From assembly GCA_026395155.1 (NCBI GenBank), contig JAPLZG010000023.1, positions 3,326 through 10,886 of the forward strand: DNA of 7,561 bases, in the 5' to 3' direction. This DNA is from Candidatus Tayloriibacteriota bacterium. GTDB lineage: Bacteria > Patescibacteriota > Minisyncoccia > Phycocordibacterales > GWA1-40-21. Position 1 is the first letter of the stretch. Each line of letters starts with the position of its first letter. Under the pieces are notes generated by a model. That model made no database searches and was not told where the DNA came from. It saw only the letters and a list, made by a program, of their open reading frames with translations. Shown piece after piece: positions 1 through 4,157 of this stretch. The position numbers and the translations under genes are program-made.

Positions 1-415
1 CTTTTACTCCAAAAATATCAACATTGAGTTGCCAATGTTCACGAACTCTACCTCTTTGTGGTTTTTCATATCTAAAAAGGTTGGGGATTGAATACCATCT
101 TAAAGGAAAAGAAAATTCTTTGAGTTTCCCAGCAATCATTCTTGCAACAGTCGGTGTCATTTCAGGTCTTAAAGAAATCTCTCTTTCGCCCTTGTCTTTA
201 AAAGTATAAGTTTGTTCATTAACAATTTCTTCTCCAGATTTTGCTTTATACAAATCTGCAGGCTCAAGAACGGATGCTCCATATTCACTGTAACCAAAAG
301 ATTCTACCGTTTTTCGCATTGTGCTGAAAAGGTAATTTTGAACGGCCATATCGGCAGGATAAAAATCTCTAACGCCTTTATATGGTTCTGTGCTAACTTT
401 ATTTTTATTGGTCAT
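1..415 (-). CDS. hisS: Histidyl-tRNA synthetase, N-terminal part (cut by window edge)
   Basis: Charges tRNA-His with histidine in the cytoplasm (class II aminoacyl-tRNA synthetase). Reading the minus strand from the ATG at 415 gives 138 uninterrupted residues before the window ends; HisRS is usually 400-450 aa, so about the first third is present. Visible family signatures are GVRDFYP (residues 14-20), EPADLY (51-56), a TFKDKGER segment (71-78), the substrate-contact block RPEMTPTVAR (83-92), and motif 2 FRYEKPQRGRVREHWQ (114-129) followed by LNVDIFG. The REHWQLNVDIFG version is typical of CPR and archaeal-type sequences rather than the E. coli form. No Shine-Dalgarno site precedes the ATG; a promoter seven bases upstream suggests a leaderless mRNA. 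The stretch just upstream is shared with the divergent Cas2-like gene. Identification is secure. Confidence 0.96.
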   Translation of the reverse strand, partial: MTNKNKVSTEPYKGVRDFYPADMAVQNYLFSTMRKTVESFGYSEYGASVLEPADLYKAKSGEEIVNEQTYTFKDKGEREISLRPEMTPTVARMIAGKLKEFSFPLRWYSIPNLFRYEKPQRGRVREHWQLNVDIFGVK

Positions 416-422
416 GTGAATA

Positions 423-451
423 ATTGTATATTAAATAGACTTGAGAGACAA
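423..451 (-). promoter_or_regulatory. Sigma70-type promoter of hisS, leaderless
   Basis: On the minus strand a TTGTCT -35 box (446-451) and a TACAAT -10 box (423-428) are separated by 17 bp. Only seven bases (416-422) lie between the -10 box and the hisS ATG at 415, so transcription would start at or next to the start codon. No Shine-Dalgarno site is present, which fits a leaderless transcript. Confidence 0.6.
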
Positions 452-487
452 GAGATAATTTTCTCCAATACTTCACCATCTCATTAG

Positions 488-493
488 TATAAT
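488..493 (+). promoter_or_regulatory. Candidate -10 box for the Cas2-like gene
   Basis: A consensus TATAAT lies 55 bp upstream of the Cas2-like ATG. No good -35 box is seen 16-18 bp further upstream, so it is a weak call. If it is used, transcription would start near position 500, inside the left arm of the palindrome at 496-531, which would make that palindrome either an operator over the start site or a 5'-terminal hairpin in the mRNA. Confidence 0.4.
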
Positions 494-495
494 AT

Positions 496-531
496 TAATC
501 CATAGATACACCATGGTGTATCTATGGATTA
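496..531. repeat. Perfect 36-bp palindrome, left copy flanking the Cas2-like gene
   Basis: The half-site TAATCCATAGATACACCA is followed directly by its exact reverse complement, centred between 513 and 514 on an NcoI-type CCATGG. The inner 22 bp (half-site TAGATACACCA) are identical to the inner 22 bp of the palindrome at 1035-1062. It ends 16 bp before the Cas2-like start codon. It could be an operator, an RNA hairpin or an end or recognition site of a mobile element; the sequence does not decide. Confidence 0.97.
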
Positions 532-547
532 GTGATATGATAAATAG

Positions 548-913
548 ATGAGAAAATATCTAAAATATAAAGGAGTCCCTGTTAATGCTTTAGGTCTCCC
601 GATATTTAATCCTAATAAAAAAGAAATACATAAATCAGAACCAAAACGATTTTACTCTTTTCATAAGTGTTTTGATTTTAATTTTGGTAGTTCTTCACCA
701 AAGGATTTATTGGTTATATATGATATACCATTTGAAAAAAGAAAGGAGAGGGATTGGTTTAGGCGTCACTTACAGAAATTTGATTATGTAATGGTTCAGA
801 AGAGTGTTTGGGTTGGGCCATCACCTTTACCTAAAGATTTTCTTAATTATGTTAAATCTATTGGTTTATCAAAACAGCTTAAGACCTTCAAGTTGGCTAC
901 TCCTTATATATAG
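548..913 (+). CDS. Stand-alone PaaX C-terminal/Cas2-like protein
   Basis: A 121-aa protein whose C-terminal half resembles the Cas2-like ferredoxin-fold domain found in Cas2 and in the middle of PaaX regulators. The first strand is LLVIYDIP (residues 54-61) with the conserved Asp at 59, followed by a basic helix (KRKERDWFRR, 64-73) and the strand QKSVWVGP (84-91), the counterpart of the Q-x-SV(F/W) strand of Cas2. The first ~50 residues are basic and aromatic and contain no winged helix, so this is not a full PaaX (about 300 aa). No CRISPR array or cas1 is present. An in-frame stop at 545-547 fixes the ATG at 548; no Shine-Dalgarno site is seen. The gene sits between twin palindromes (496-531, 1035-1062). 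Nuclease, DNA-binding regulator and mobile-element protein are all possible; the fold assignment is fairly safe, the function is not. Confidence 0.82.
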   Translation: MRKYLKYKGVPVNALGLPIFNPNKKEIHKSEPKRFYSFHKCFDFNFGSSSPKDLLVIYDIPFEKRKERDWFRRHLQKFDYVMVQKSVWVGPSPLPKDFLNYVKSIGLSKQLKTFKLATPYI

Positions 914-944
914 GAATATATAAAACATATTATGTGTTCTATCC

Positions 945-1000
945 TCGCAGTAAAACTGACGACGTATTCGGACATCGCTCTCCAATAAAAAAGGATGTCC
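945..1000 (+). other. Two hairpins downstream of the Cas2-like gene (possible terminator or structured RNA)
   Basis: Hairpin 1 pairs TCGCAGT (945-951) with ACTG-CGA (955-962, one bulged A at 959) around an AAA loop. Hairpin 2 pairs GGACATC (970-976) with GATGTCC (994-1000) around a 17-nt loop that contains six A residues. The right arm is followed by TTAAATT rather than a clean T run, so it is a weak terminator at best. This GC-richer island lies between the gene's stop codon and the right palindrome and may be part of the same unit. Confidence 0.45.
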
Positions 1001-1034
1001 TTAAATTATAATTAGTTATTAATAATTTAGTAAA

Positions 1035-1062
1035 TTGTAGATACACCATGGTGTATCTACAA
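1035..1062. repeat. Perfect 28-bp palindrome, right copy flanking the Cas2-like gene
   Basis: The half-site TTGTAGATACACCA is followed directly by its exact reverse complement, centred between 1048 and 1049. It shares the 22-bp core of the left copy (496-531) but has different outer arms (TTG/CAA instead of TAATCCA/TGGATTA). The two copies enclose a 567-bp interval containing only the Cas2-like gene and its downstream hairpins. No clear direct duplication flanks the pair. Confidence 0.96.
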
Positions 1063-1164
1063 ATGGATTTATACAAGTTTTTTGTAATAATTTTCTTTAT
1101 ATATGAATAGTATGTATATAAATGGTGTTTATAGACAAGCTAAGATATAAATAATGCCAATATA

Positions 1165-1206
1165 CCCGCCCGATTGAACGAAAATCTTTTCAGTCGTTCG
1201 GGCGGG
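1165..1206. repeat. GC-rich foldback repeat
   Basis: CCCGCCCGA (1165-1173) and ACGA (1178-1181) pair with TCGTTCGGGCGGG (1194-1206), with a 4-nt bulge on the left side. It is preceded by CCAATATACC, the same lead-in seen before the repeat at 7029-7066, and stands out sharply from the AT-rich surroundings. Confidence 0.75.
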
Positions 1207-1215
1207 CGAATGGTA

Positions 1216-1249
1216 CCTGCCCGAAGTGCTACATCGTTGCAGGCGGGCG
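1216..1249. repeat. CCTGCCCG-type dispersed repeat, copy 1
   Basis: Runs from CCTGCCCGAAGTGCTAC to CGTTGCAGGCGGGCG. It is the same family as 7029-7066, which has a few more bases in the middle, and as the more diverged 3692-3732. CCTGC/GCAGG gives a short terminal stem. Confidence 0.8.
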
Positions 1250-1431
1250 AATATTCACCCAATAAAATTTTTCACTAATTGAATTTATTGAAAACTGAAA
1301 TACGAGCTGGTTACACAAAACAAAAATATGCAATTAACATTTCACTTAAATAAAATTTTATAGGGCAAGCGAATGAATACGAATAAGATAACTTGGATAC
1401 TTGGTGTCCAAGTAAAAATTGAATAATTAAT

Positions 1432-1465
1432 GAAAAAAATAACCAGCAAGCGGGTGCTTGCTGGT
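1432..1465 (-). terminator. Rho-independent terminator of the 142-aa gene
   Basis: On the minus strand a 10-bp stem (1456-1465 with 1442-1451) around a 4-nt loop is followed by TTATTTTTTTCA-type sequence. It lies about 20 bp past the stop codon of the gene at 1484-1912. Confidence 0.85.
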
Positions 1466-1483
1466 AGTGAAGGAATTATTCTT

Positions 1484-1912
1484 CTATCCCTCTGGGATTT
1501 GCATGAGAAGATGTTGAGCTGTTTGTTGAAACACCAAACTAGTGATTGCAACATCTTCCCCGTCTGTTCCTTTTTTGCCAGCATGAATGTCATAAATTTC
1601 GAGAAGACATTCTTTTGAGTAGTATGACTTCGGAACGTAGAACACAGCGCCGACGATCTTTGGATGCTTTTGTGCAGGGTCTGCCGAAGCGTTATCCTCT
1701 GTGACGTGGACCTCCACTGTCGCAAAGAGAAAACCTTCTTCAGCAGATTCGACATATCGCATCCATCCAAGTTTTTCACCTACATTCGGTAAGACAATTC
1801 GCCGGATTAATCTGTGAACAGTGTGCCCATCAATAAGTGAATCTGGCAGTTGTTTGATTTCTCCTGTTCCAATAGTGTTAAACATTTCCCTCGGGATCTC
1901 TATCATCTTCAT
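1484..1912 (-). CDS. Hypothetical protein, 142 aa, unrecognised
   Basis: No family is recognised. The protein starts MKMIEIPREMFN, is soluble with no signal peptide or membrane segment, and has alternating hydrophobic stretches that look like beta strands (LFATVEVHV, KIVGAVFYV, CLLEIYDIHA). The ATG at 1912 is supported by an AGGAGG seven bases upstream, and a strong terminator follows the stop, so it is a complete single-gene unit. It diverges from truB with 80 bp between the start codons. Its base composition is visibly higher in GC (about half) than truB or typA, and its clear Shine-Dalgarno site contrasts with the SD-less housekeeping genes; both features are shared with the two small genes at the right end, hinting at a different origin. 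A 145-aa frame on the same strand (1342-1779) overlaps it but lacks such signals. Confidence 0.8.
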   Translation of the reverse strand: MKMIEIPREMFNTIGTGEIKQLPDSLIDGHTVHRLIRRIVLPNVGEKLGWMRYVESAEEGFLFATVEVHVTEDNASADPAQKHPKIVGAVFYVPKSYYSKECLLEIYDIHAGKKGTDGEDVAITSLVFQQTAQHLLMQIPEG

Positions 1913-1919
1913 CTTTTCG

Positions 1920-1925
1920 CCTCCT
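1920..1925 (-). promoter_or_regulatory. Strong Shine-Dalgarno site
   Basis: AGGAGG on the minus strand, seven bases from the ATG at 1912. It fixes the start of the 142-aa gene and is the strongest ribosome binding site in the left half of the window. Confidence 0.9.
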
Positions 1926-1975
1926 TTTTGTTATGAACTTTTCTATTTTAAATGCTATCATAATAAGATTAGTAA

Positions 1976-1981
1976 TACAAT
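1976..1981 (+). promoter_or_regulatory. Candidate -10 box of truB
   Basis: TACAAT lies 11 bases before the ATG at 1993; the same hexamer is the -10 box of hisS. No convincing -35 box is seen. Transcription would start within a few bases of the start codon, giving a near-leaderless mRNA and arguing against the upstream ATG at 1933, which would precede this box. Confidence 0.45.
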
Positions 1982-1992
1982 TTAACCTGATT

Positions 1993-2769
1993 ATGAAGAA
2001 AGAGCTAAATAATTTAATTATTTTAAATAAAAAAAGGGGAGAAACACCTCTTGAGTGTTTAAAGAGATTTAAAATTGATAATCCGGAATATGAAGATGAA
2101 AAAATGACATATGCTGGTAGACTTGATCCACTTGCTGAAGGATTGCTTTTGGTTTTGGCGGGTAAAGAATGCAAAAATAAAGATAAATATTTGGGTTTGG
2201 ATAAAGAATATGTTGTCGAAATACTTTTTGGTTTTTCTACAGATACTGGAGATGTTTTGGGTAAAGTCGAAGAGAGTAAAATTGGTGCAATGGATGTATT
2301 GTCTAGAATGGACAGGAAAGAGATTGAGAACAAAATAAAAGAGTTTGAAGGAAAATCAAAACAAAAATATCCACGTTTTTCTTCAAAGACAATCGGTGGT
2401 AAACCACTTTTTGAAATTACAAAGGAAAGGGAAATTTCTGATGAAGAATTGCCAGAAAAAGAAATTAATATAAAAAGTATCGAAGTTATTTCCGTTGGTT
2501 TAGTGTCAAAAAAGTTTTTGAAAGATTTTACTGCTGACTCTATAAATAGTGTAAAAGGGGATTTTAGACAGAATCTGTCATTGATTTCTTGGGAGAATAG
2601 TTTGCCTCAATTTGAGGATCAAATGTTACCAACGATAACTATCAAGGTCGTTTGCTCTAGTGGTTCTTATATGCGAGTTTTAGCCCATAGGATAGGTGAG
2701 TTGCTTGGCTTTCCAGCTTTGGCGATGAAGATAAGGAGGAATAGAGTGGGAGGATACAAATTAGTCTAA
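1993..2769 (+). CDS. truB: tRNA pseudouridine(55) synthase TruB
   Basis: Converts U55 of the tRNA T-loop to pseudouridine. From the ATG at 1993 the protein is 258 aa. The catalytic block is TYAGRLDPLAEGLLLVLAG (residues 39-57) with Asp45 as the expected nucleophile; it is divergent from the usual GSLDPxATGVL form. Further family marks are KYPRFSSKTIGGKPLFE (counterpart of the Q-x-PP-x-(F/Y)SA-x-K block) and, near the end, SGSYMRVLAHRIGELLG, the counterpart of SKGTYIRTLAxDLG, followed by an IRRNRVGGYKL tail. The C-terminal PUA domain of longer TruBs is absent. An in-frame ATG at 1933 would add 20 hydrophobic residues not expected in the family and lies upstream of the probable promoter, so 1993 is preferred. 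No Shine-Dalgarno site is seen. The stop codon falls in a heptamer repeat (2763-2792). Confidence 0.9.
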   Translation: MKKELNNLIILNKKRGETPLECLKRFKIDNPEYEDEKMTYAGRLDPLAEGLLLVLAGKECKNKDKYLGLDKEYVVEILFGFSTDTGDVLGKVEESKIGAMDVLSRMDRKEIENKIKEFEGKSKQKYPRFSSKTIGGKPLFEITKEREISDEELPEKEINIKSIEVISVGLVSKKFLKDFTADSINSVKGDFRQNLSLISWENSLPQFEDQMLPTITIKVVCSSGSYMRVLAHRIGELLGFPALAMKIRRNRVGGYKLV

Positions 2770-2792
2770 AGTCCAAAGTCGAAAGTCTAAAG
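2763..2792. repeat. Tandem AAAGTCN heptamer
   Basis: Three consecutive 7-bp units AAAGTCC, AAAGTCG and AAAGTCT with partial units on both sides (AGTCT before, AAAG after). The truB stop codon (2767-2769) lies inside the array, so the last codons of truB are made from repeat sequence. Confidence 0.8.
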
Positions 2793-2825
2793 CGCAGGAA
2801 ATGAATATTGAATGTAGAATGTAGA

Positions 2826-2856
2826 AGGCGGAATTTTGCGGAGCAAAATTCCGCCT
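2826..2856. repeat. 14-bp perfect stem-loop downstream of truB
   Basis: AGGCGGAATTTTGC (2826-2839) pairs exactly with GCAAAATTCCGCCT (2843-2856) around a GGA loop. No T run follows on either strand, so it is not a standard terminator, although it may stabilise the truB mRNA end. It lies four bases before the MITE-like repeat. Confidence 0.8.
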
Positions 2857-2860
2857 AGTT

Positions 2861-2946
2861 CTGTCATTGCGAGGGTAATCCCGTGGCAATCCAGTATTCT
2901 AACGTTAGAGATGGTTTGCTTCGTCGTTGACTCCTCGCAAAGACAG
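2861..2946. repeat. MITE-like TCATTGCGAG repeat, copy 1
   Basis: An 86-bp element with inverted ends: CTGTCATTGCGAGG at the left and CCTCGCAAAGACAG at the right, 13 of 14 bases complementary. Internal landmarks are GTGGCAATCCAGTATT and AGATGGTTTGCTTCGTCG. The same landmarks occur in the same order at 7123-7191 and, as the reverse complement of one end, at 3683-3759. TCATTGCGAG repeats of this type are dispersed in intergenic regions of many unrelated bacteria. No coding capacity. Confidence 0.85.
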
Positions 2947-2956
2947 AAAAGAGGAC

Positions 2957-2986
2957 TTGCAAATATTTTCGGGGGGGGGGTAAAAT
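2957..2986 (+). promoter_or_regulatory. Candidate promoter with a G10 tract as spacer
   Basis: TTGCAA (2957-2962, 4 of 6 consensus) and TAAAAT (2981-2986, 5 of 6) are separated by 18 bp. Ten of these 18 bases are an unbroken G run (2971-2980) that directly abuts the -10 box. A start near 2993 would give a leader of about 30 nt for the gene at 3023. Loss of one G would give the optimal 17-bp spacing. Homopolymer spacers of this kind drive phase variation in other bacteria, for example Neisseria porA. The AT-rich leader offers other weak -10 matches, so use of this promoter is not proven. Confidence 0.5.
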
Positions 2987-3022
2987 TAAGGAATAGAACT
3001 TTATTAATTTAATTACAAAAAT

Positions 3023-3601
3023 ATGTTTGAATTTGGATTTGGTGCAAAAAAATACAGAGATGATTTAGCTAATGAACTAGTTGAGATTAGAAATGATGAT
3101 GAAGAAAAGTCTGGTGTTACCAGGGCTGATGCTGTTGATTTATTAAAGAAAGAACAAAAGACAGAAAAGTATAAGTATTCGAAGGATTTATTGAAAGGCG
3201 GATTAAAATCAAAAAACGAAATATTTCAAAGTGAAAAAATAGAAAAACAAATTGAAGATTTAGAATGGGGGTCGGATTTTGGTGGTATTGATATGGATAG
3301 TTTTATTATGCATGATTTTAGTGGCTATAAAGAGGTGATGTCTGATAAATCTAAGGTTTGGTATGTTCCTACAGTAGAGGCATTAAGATTCGCATTTATT
3401 AATCAATTACCTGGTTTTGAGCCTGCTTGTTATTGGTCAAGCACACGTACCAGAAATGGTCTCTGGGATGATTATTGGTGTGTGGATATGCGTACTGGTC
3501 GTGAATTCTCAGTTGGTTTAAAGAACAATGGGGAAAAAAGTGATACTCGCCCTAATTTTTCTTCCGATTATAGAGTAAGGTTTGTCCGTAATAATGAATA
3601 A
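3023..3601 (+). CDS. DUF1566/C-type-lectin-like domain protein, candidate variable protein
   Basis: A 192-aa protein without signal peptide or membrane segment. Residues 1-~85 are charged and mostly helical (KK, EK and DD-rich, no recognised family). Residues ~110-190 match the DUF1566/Lcl-C pattern of the C-type lectin fold: WYVPT (113-117), CYWSST (136-141), YWCVD (151-155), Gly159 and a closing RVRFVR (184-189). Domains of this kind are known targets of diversity-generating retroelements, which are common in CPR genomes. Codons 146-183 are rich in NNY, including eleven in a row at residues 173-183, as expected if template AAY codons were mutagenised. No reverse transcriptase or template repeat is in the window, so this is inference. 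The ATG at 3023 has no Shine-Dalgarno site. The gene follows a G10-spacer promoter and is closed by a terminator at 3620-3671; it is monocistronic. Confidence 0.78.
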   Translation: MFEFGFGAKKYRDDLANELVEIRNDDEEKSGVTRADAVDLLKKEQKTEKYKYSKDLLKGGLKSKNEIFQSEKIEKQIEDLEWGSDFGGIDMDSFIMHDFSGYKEVMSDKSKVWYVPTVEALRFAFINQLPGFEPACYWSSTRTRNGLWDDYWCVDMRTGREFSVGLKNNGEKSDTRPNFSSDYRVRFVRNNE

Positions 3602-3619
3602 TTAGTTAATTTAAATAGA

Positions 3620-3671
3620 ATCTTGAGATTGGTTCTTAAGATAAAAATAGCTCTAAAATAGGGCTATTTTT
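3620..3671 (+). terminator. Tandem hairpins ending the 3023-3601 gene
   Basis: A first hairpin pairs ATCTTGAGA (3620-3628) with TCTTAAGAT (3634-3642; one G-T pair). A second, directly adjacent, pairs AAAAATAGCTC (3643-3653) with GGGCTATTTTT (3661-3671; one G-T pair), loop TAAAATA. The T run in the right arm suits termination on the plus strand; the A run of the left arm would also permit it on the minus strand. Confidence 0.75.
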
Positions 3672-3682
3672 AATGAAAAATA

Positions 3683-3759
3683 CTGGATTGCCACCTGCCC
3701 GCAATGCTATCGAATAGCGTTGCAGGCAGGTGCAGGCGGGCGGAATACCTCGCAATGAC
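3683..3759. repeat. TCATTGCGAG-type repeat end split by a GC-rich hairpin
   Basis: The outer parts, CTGGATTGCCAC (3683-3694) and CTCGCAATGAC (3749-3759), are the reverse complement of the adjoining GTCATTGCGAG and GTGGCAATCCAG of the repeat at 2861-2946. There they are 9 bp apart; here 54 bp. The intervening DNA is a CCTGCCCG-family hairpin: 3692-3710 pairs with 3714-3732 over 19 positions with one mismatch and one G-T pair, loop CGA. One repeat therefore appears nested in another. Confidence 0.75.
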
Positions 3760-3803
3760 CCCAGTCAAATATGAGACAGTTTGATGGGGCAGGCGGGGGA
3801 TGG

Positions 3804-3823
3804 ATTCCCGTCTGCACGGGAAT
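3804..3823. repeat. 20-bp ATTCCC-N8-GGGAAT palindrome
   Basis: ATTCCCGT (3804-3811) and ACGGGAAT (3816-3823) pair around CTGC. The layout equals the dRS3 repeat consensus of Neisseria (ATTCCC-N8-GGGAAT). An imperfect hairpin, CCCCAGTCAAA (3759-3769) with TTTGATGGGG (3780-3789), lies just before it. This may be convergence or a widely spread element. Confidence 0.7.
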
Positions 3824-3825
3824 GA

Positions 3826-3926
3826 CCCCGTAAAATAAAATCTTAAAATCGGAAACGACCTTCCTCCAAAGGCGGGCAGGCATAATTACCAGAGAGGTCC
3901 TTCCCGATTTTCATTTTATCACGGGG
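3826..3926. repeat. Imperfect foldback element of about 100 bp
   Basis: The left arm starts CCCCGTAAAATAAAAT and continues AAAATCGG..GACCT; the right arm, read on the minus strand, starts CCCCGTGATAAAATG and continues AAAATCGGGAAGGACCT. The arms are about 40 nt with several mismatches and small gaps. The centre contains GGCGGGCAGGC. No reading frame. Confidence 0.6.
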
Positions 3927-4001
3927 CAGGCAGAATACGCTTTATTCTGGCTTATTATAAGACTATTTTTGTTAAATTGATGATAAAATAGGCCACTTGA
4001 C

Positions 4002-4030
4002 TTGCATTTTTAAACCGTTTGTGCTATACT
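4002..4030 (+). promoter_or_regulatory. Promoter of the RRM gene
   Basis: TATACT (4025-4030) with a TG two bases before it (4022-4023, extended -10). TTGCAT at 4002-4007 gives a 17-bp spacer; a better -35 match, TTGACT at 3997-4002, would be 22 bp away. Transcription would start near 4037, about 100-120 nt before the start codon. Confidence 0.7.
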
Positions 4031-4036
4031 TCTTAG

Positions 4037-4139
4037 GCAGTAAACATCTCGTAGGTTTAAGTATTTTTCTTAGCCGGTTGGGAGTGGTCGTTTCTGCGAC
4101 TTTAGTAGGAATTTGATCCTAACTCACACATCTGTGTGA
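4037..4139 (+). promoter_or_regulatory. Long hairpin-rich leader of the RRM gene
   Basis: The presumed 5' leader contains TAAAC/GTTTA (4041-4059 region), GTCG/CGAC (4087-4090 with 4097-4100), TAGGA/TCCTA (4106-4121) and TCACAC/GTGTGA (4124-4129 with 4134-4139). The last hairpin ends directly at the first ATG (4140). It matches no riboswitch I recognise. Leaders of this length are unusual here, where other genes are near-leaderless, and could mediate autoregulation by the encoded RNA-binding protein or temperature control. Confidence 0.45.
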
Positions 4140-4157
4140 ATGGATAAGAAAAATAAA

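Larger units (their letters stand above)
1063..1431. other. Gene-free region with repeat hairpins
   Basis: No credible reading frame is present on either strand. AT-rich DNA at 1063-1160 is followed by two GC-rich repeat hairpins (1165-1206 and 1216-1249), more AT-rich DNA, a copy of the CGAATGAATACGAAT motif at 1370-1384 and a 10-bp hairpin at 1391-1413 (one G-T pair, TTG loop). Confidence 0.7.

Noticed and set aside
24..487. Plus-strand reading frames of 61 and 91 aa
   Set aside because: They lie antisense to, or just upstream of, hisS; the minus strand matches HisRS motif by motif.
939..1049. Minus-strand 36-codon frame starting in the right palindrome
   Set aside because: Starts MVYL only because the palindrome centre contains ATG; no ribosome site or composition support.
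496..1062. CRISPR array suggested by a Cas2-like gene with repeats
   Set aside because: Only two palindromes 539 bp apart centre to centre, no regularly spaced repeats and no cas1.
1165..1249. tRNA or other structured RNA gene in the GC-rich hairpins
   Set aside because: No tRNA arms or CCA-type end; the sequences are copies of a dispersed repeat also found at 3692-3732 and 7029-7066.
1430..1618. Plus-strand 62-aa frame
   Set aside because: Antisense to the 142-aa gene and begins in its terminator.
1342..1779. Minus-strand 145-aa frame
   Set aside because: Overlaps the 142-aa gene in another frame, has no ribosome site, runs through the terminator hairpin and has a low-quality composition.
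1933..1992. Upstream truB start at 1933
   Set aside because: Adds a hydrophobic extension not expected in the family and precedes the likely -10 box at 1976-1981.
1878..2338. Minus-strand 151-aa frame and plus-strand 75-aa frame
   Set aside because: Both are shadows of truB, whose own frame carries the catalytic motif.
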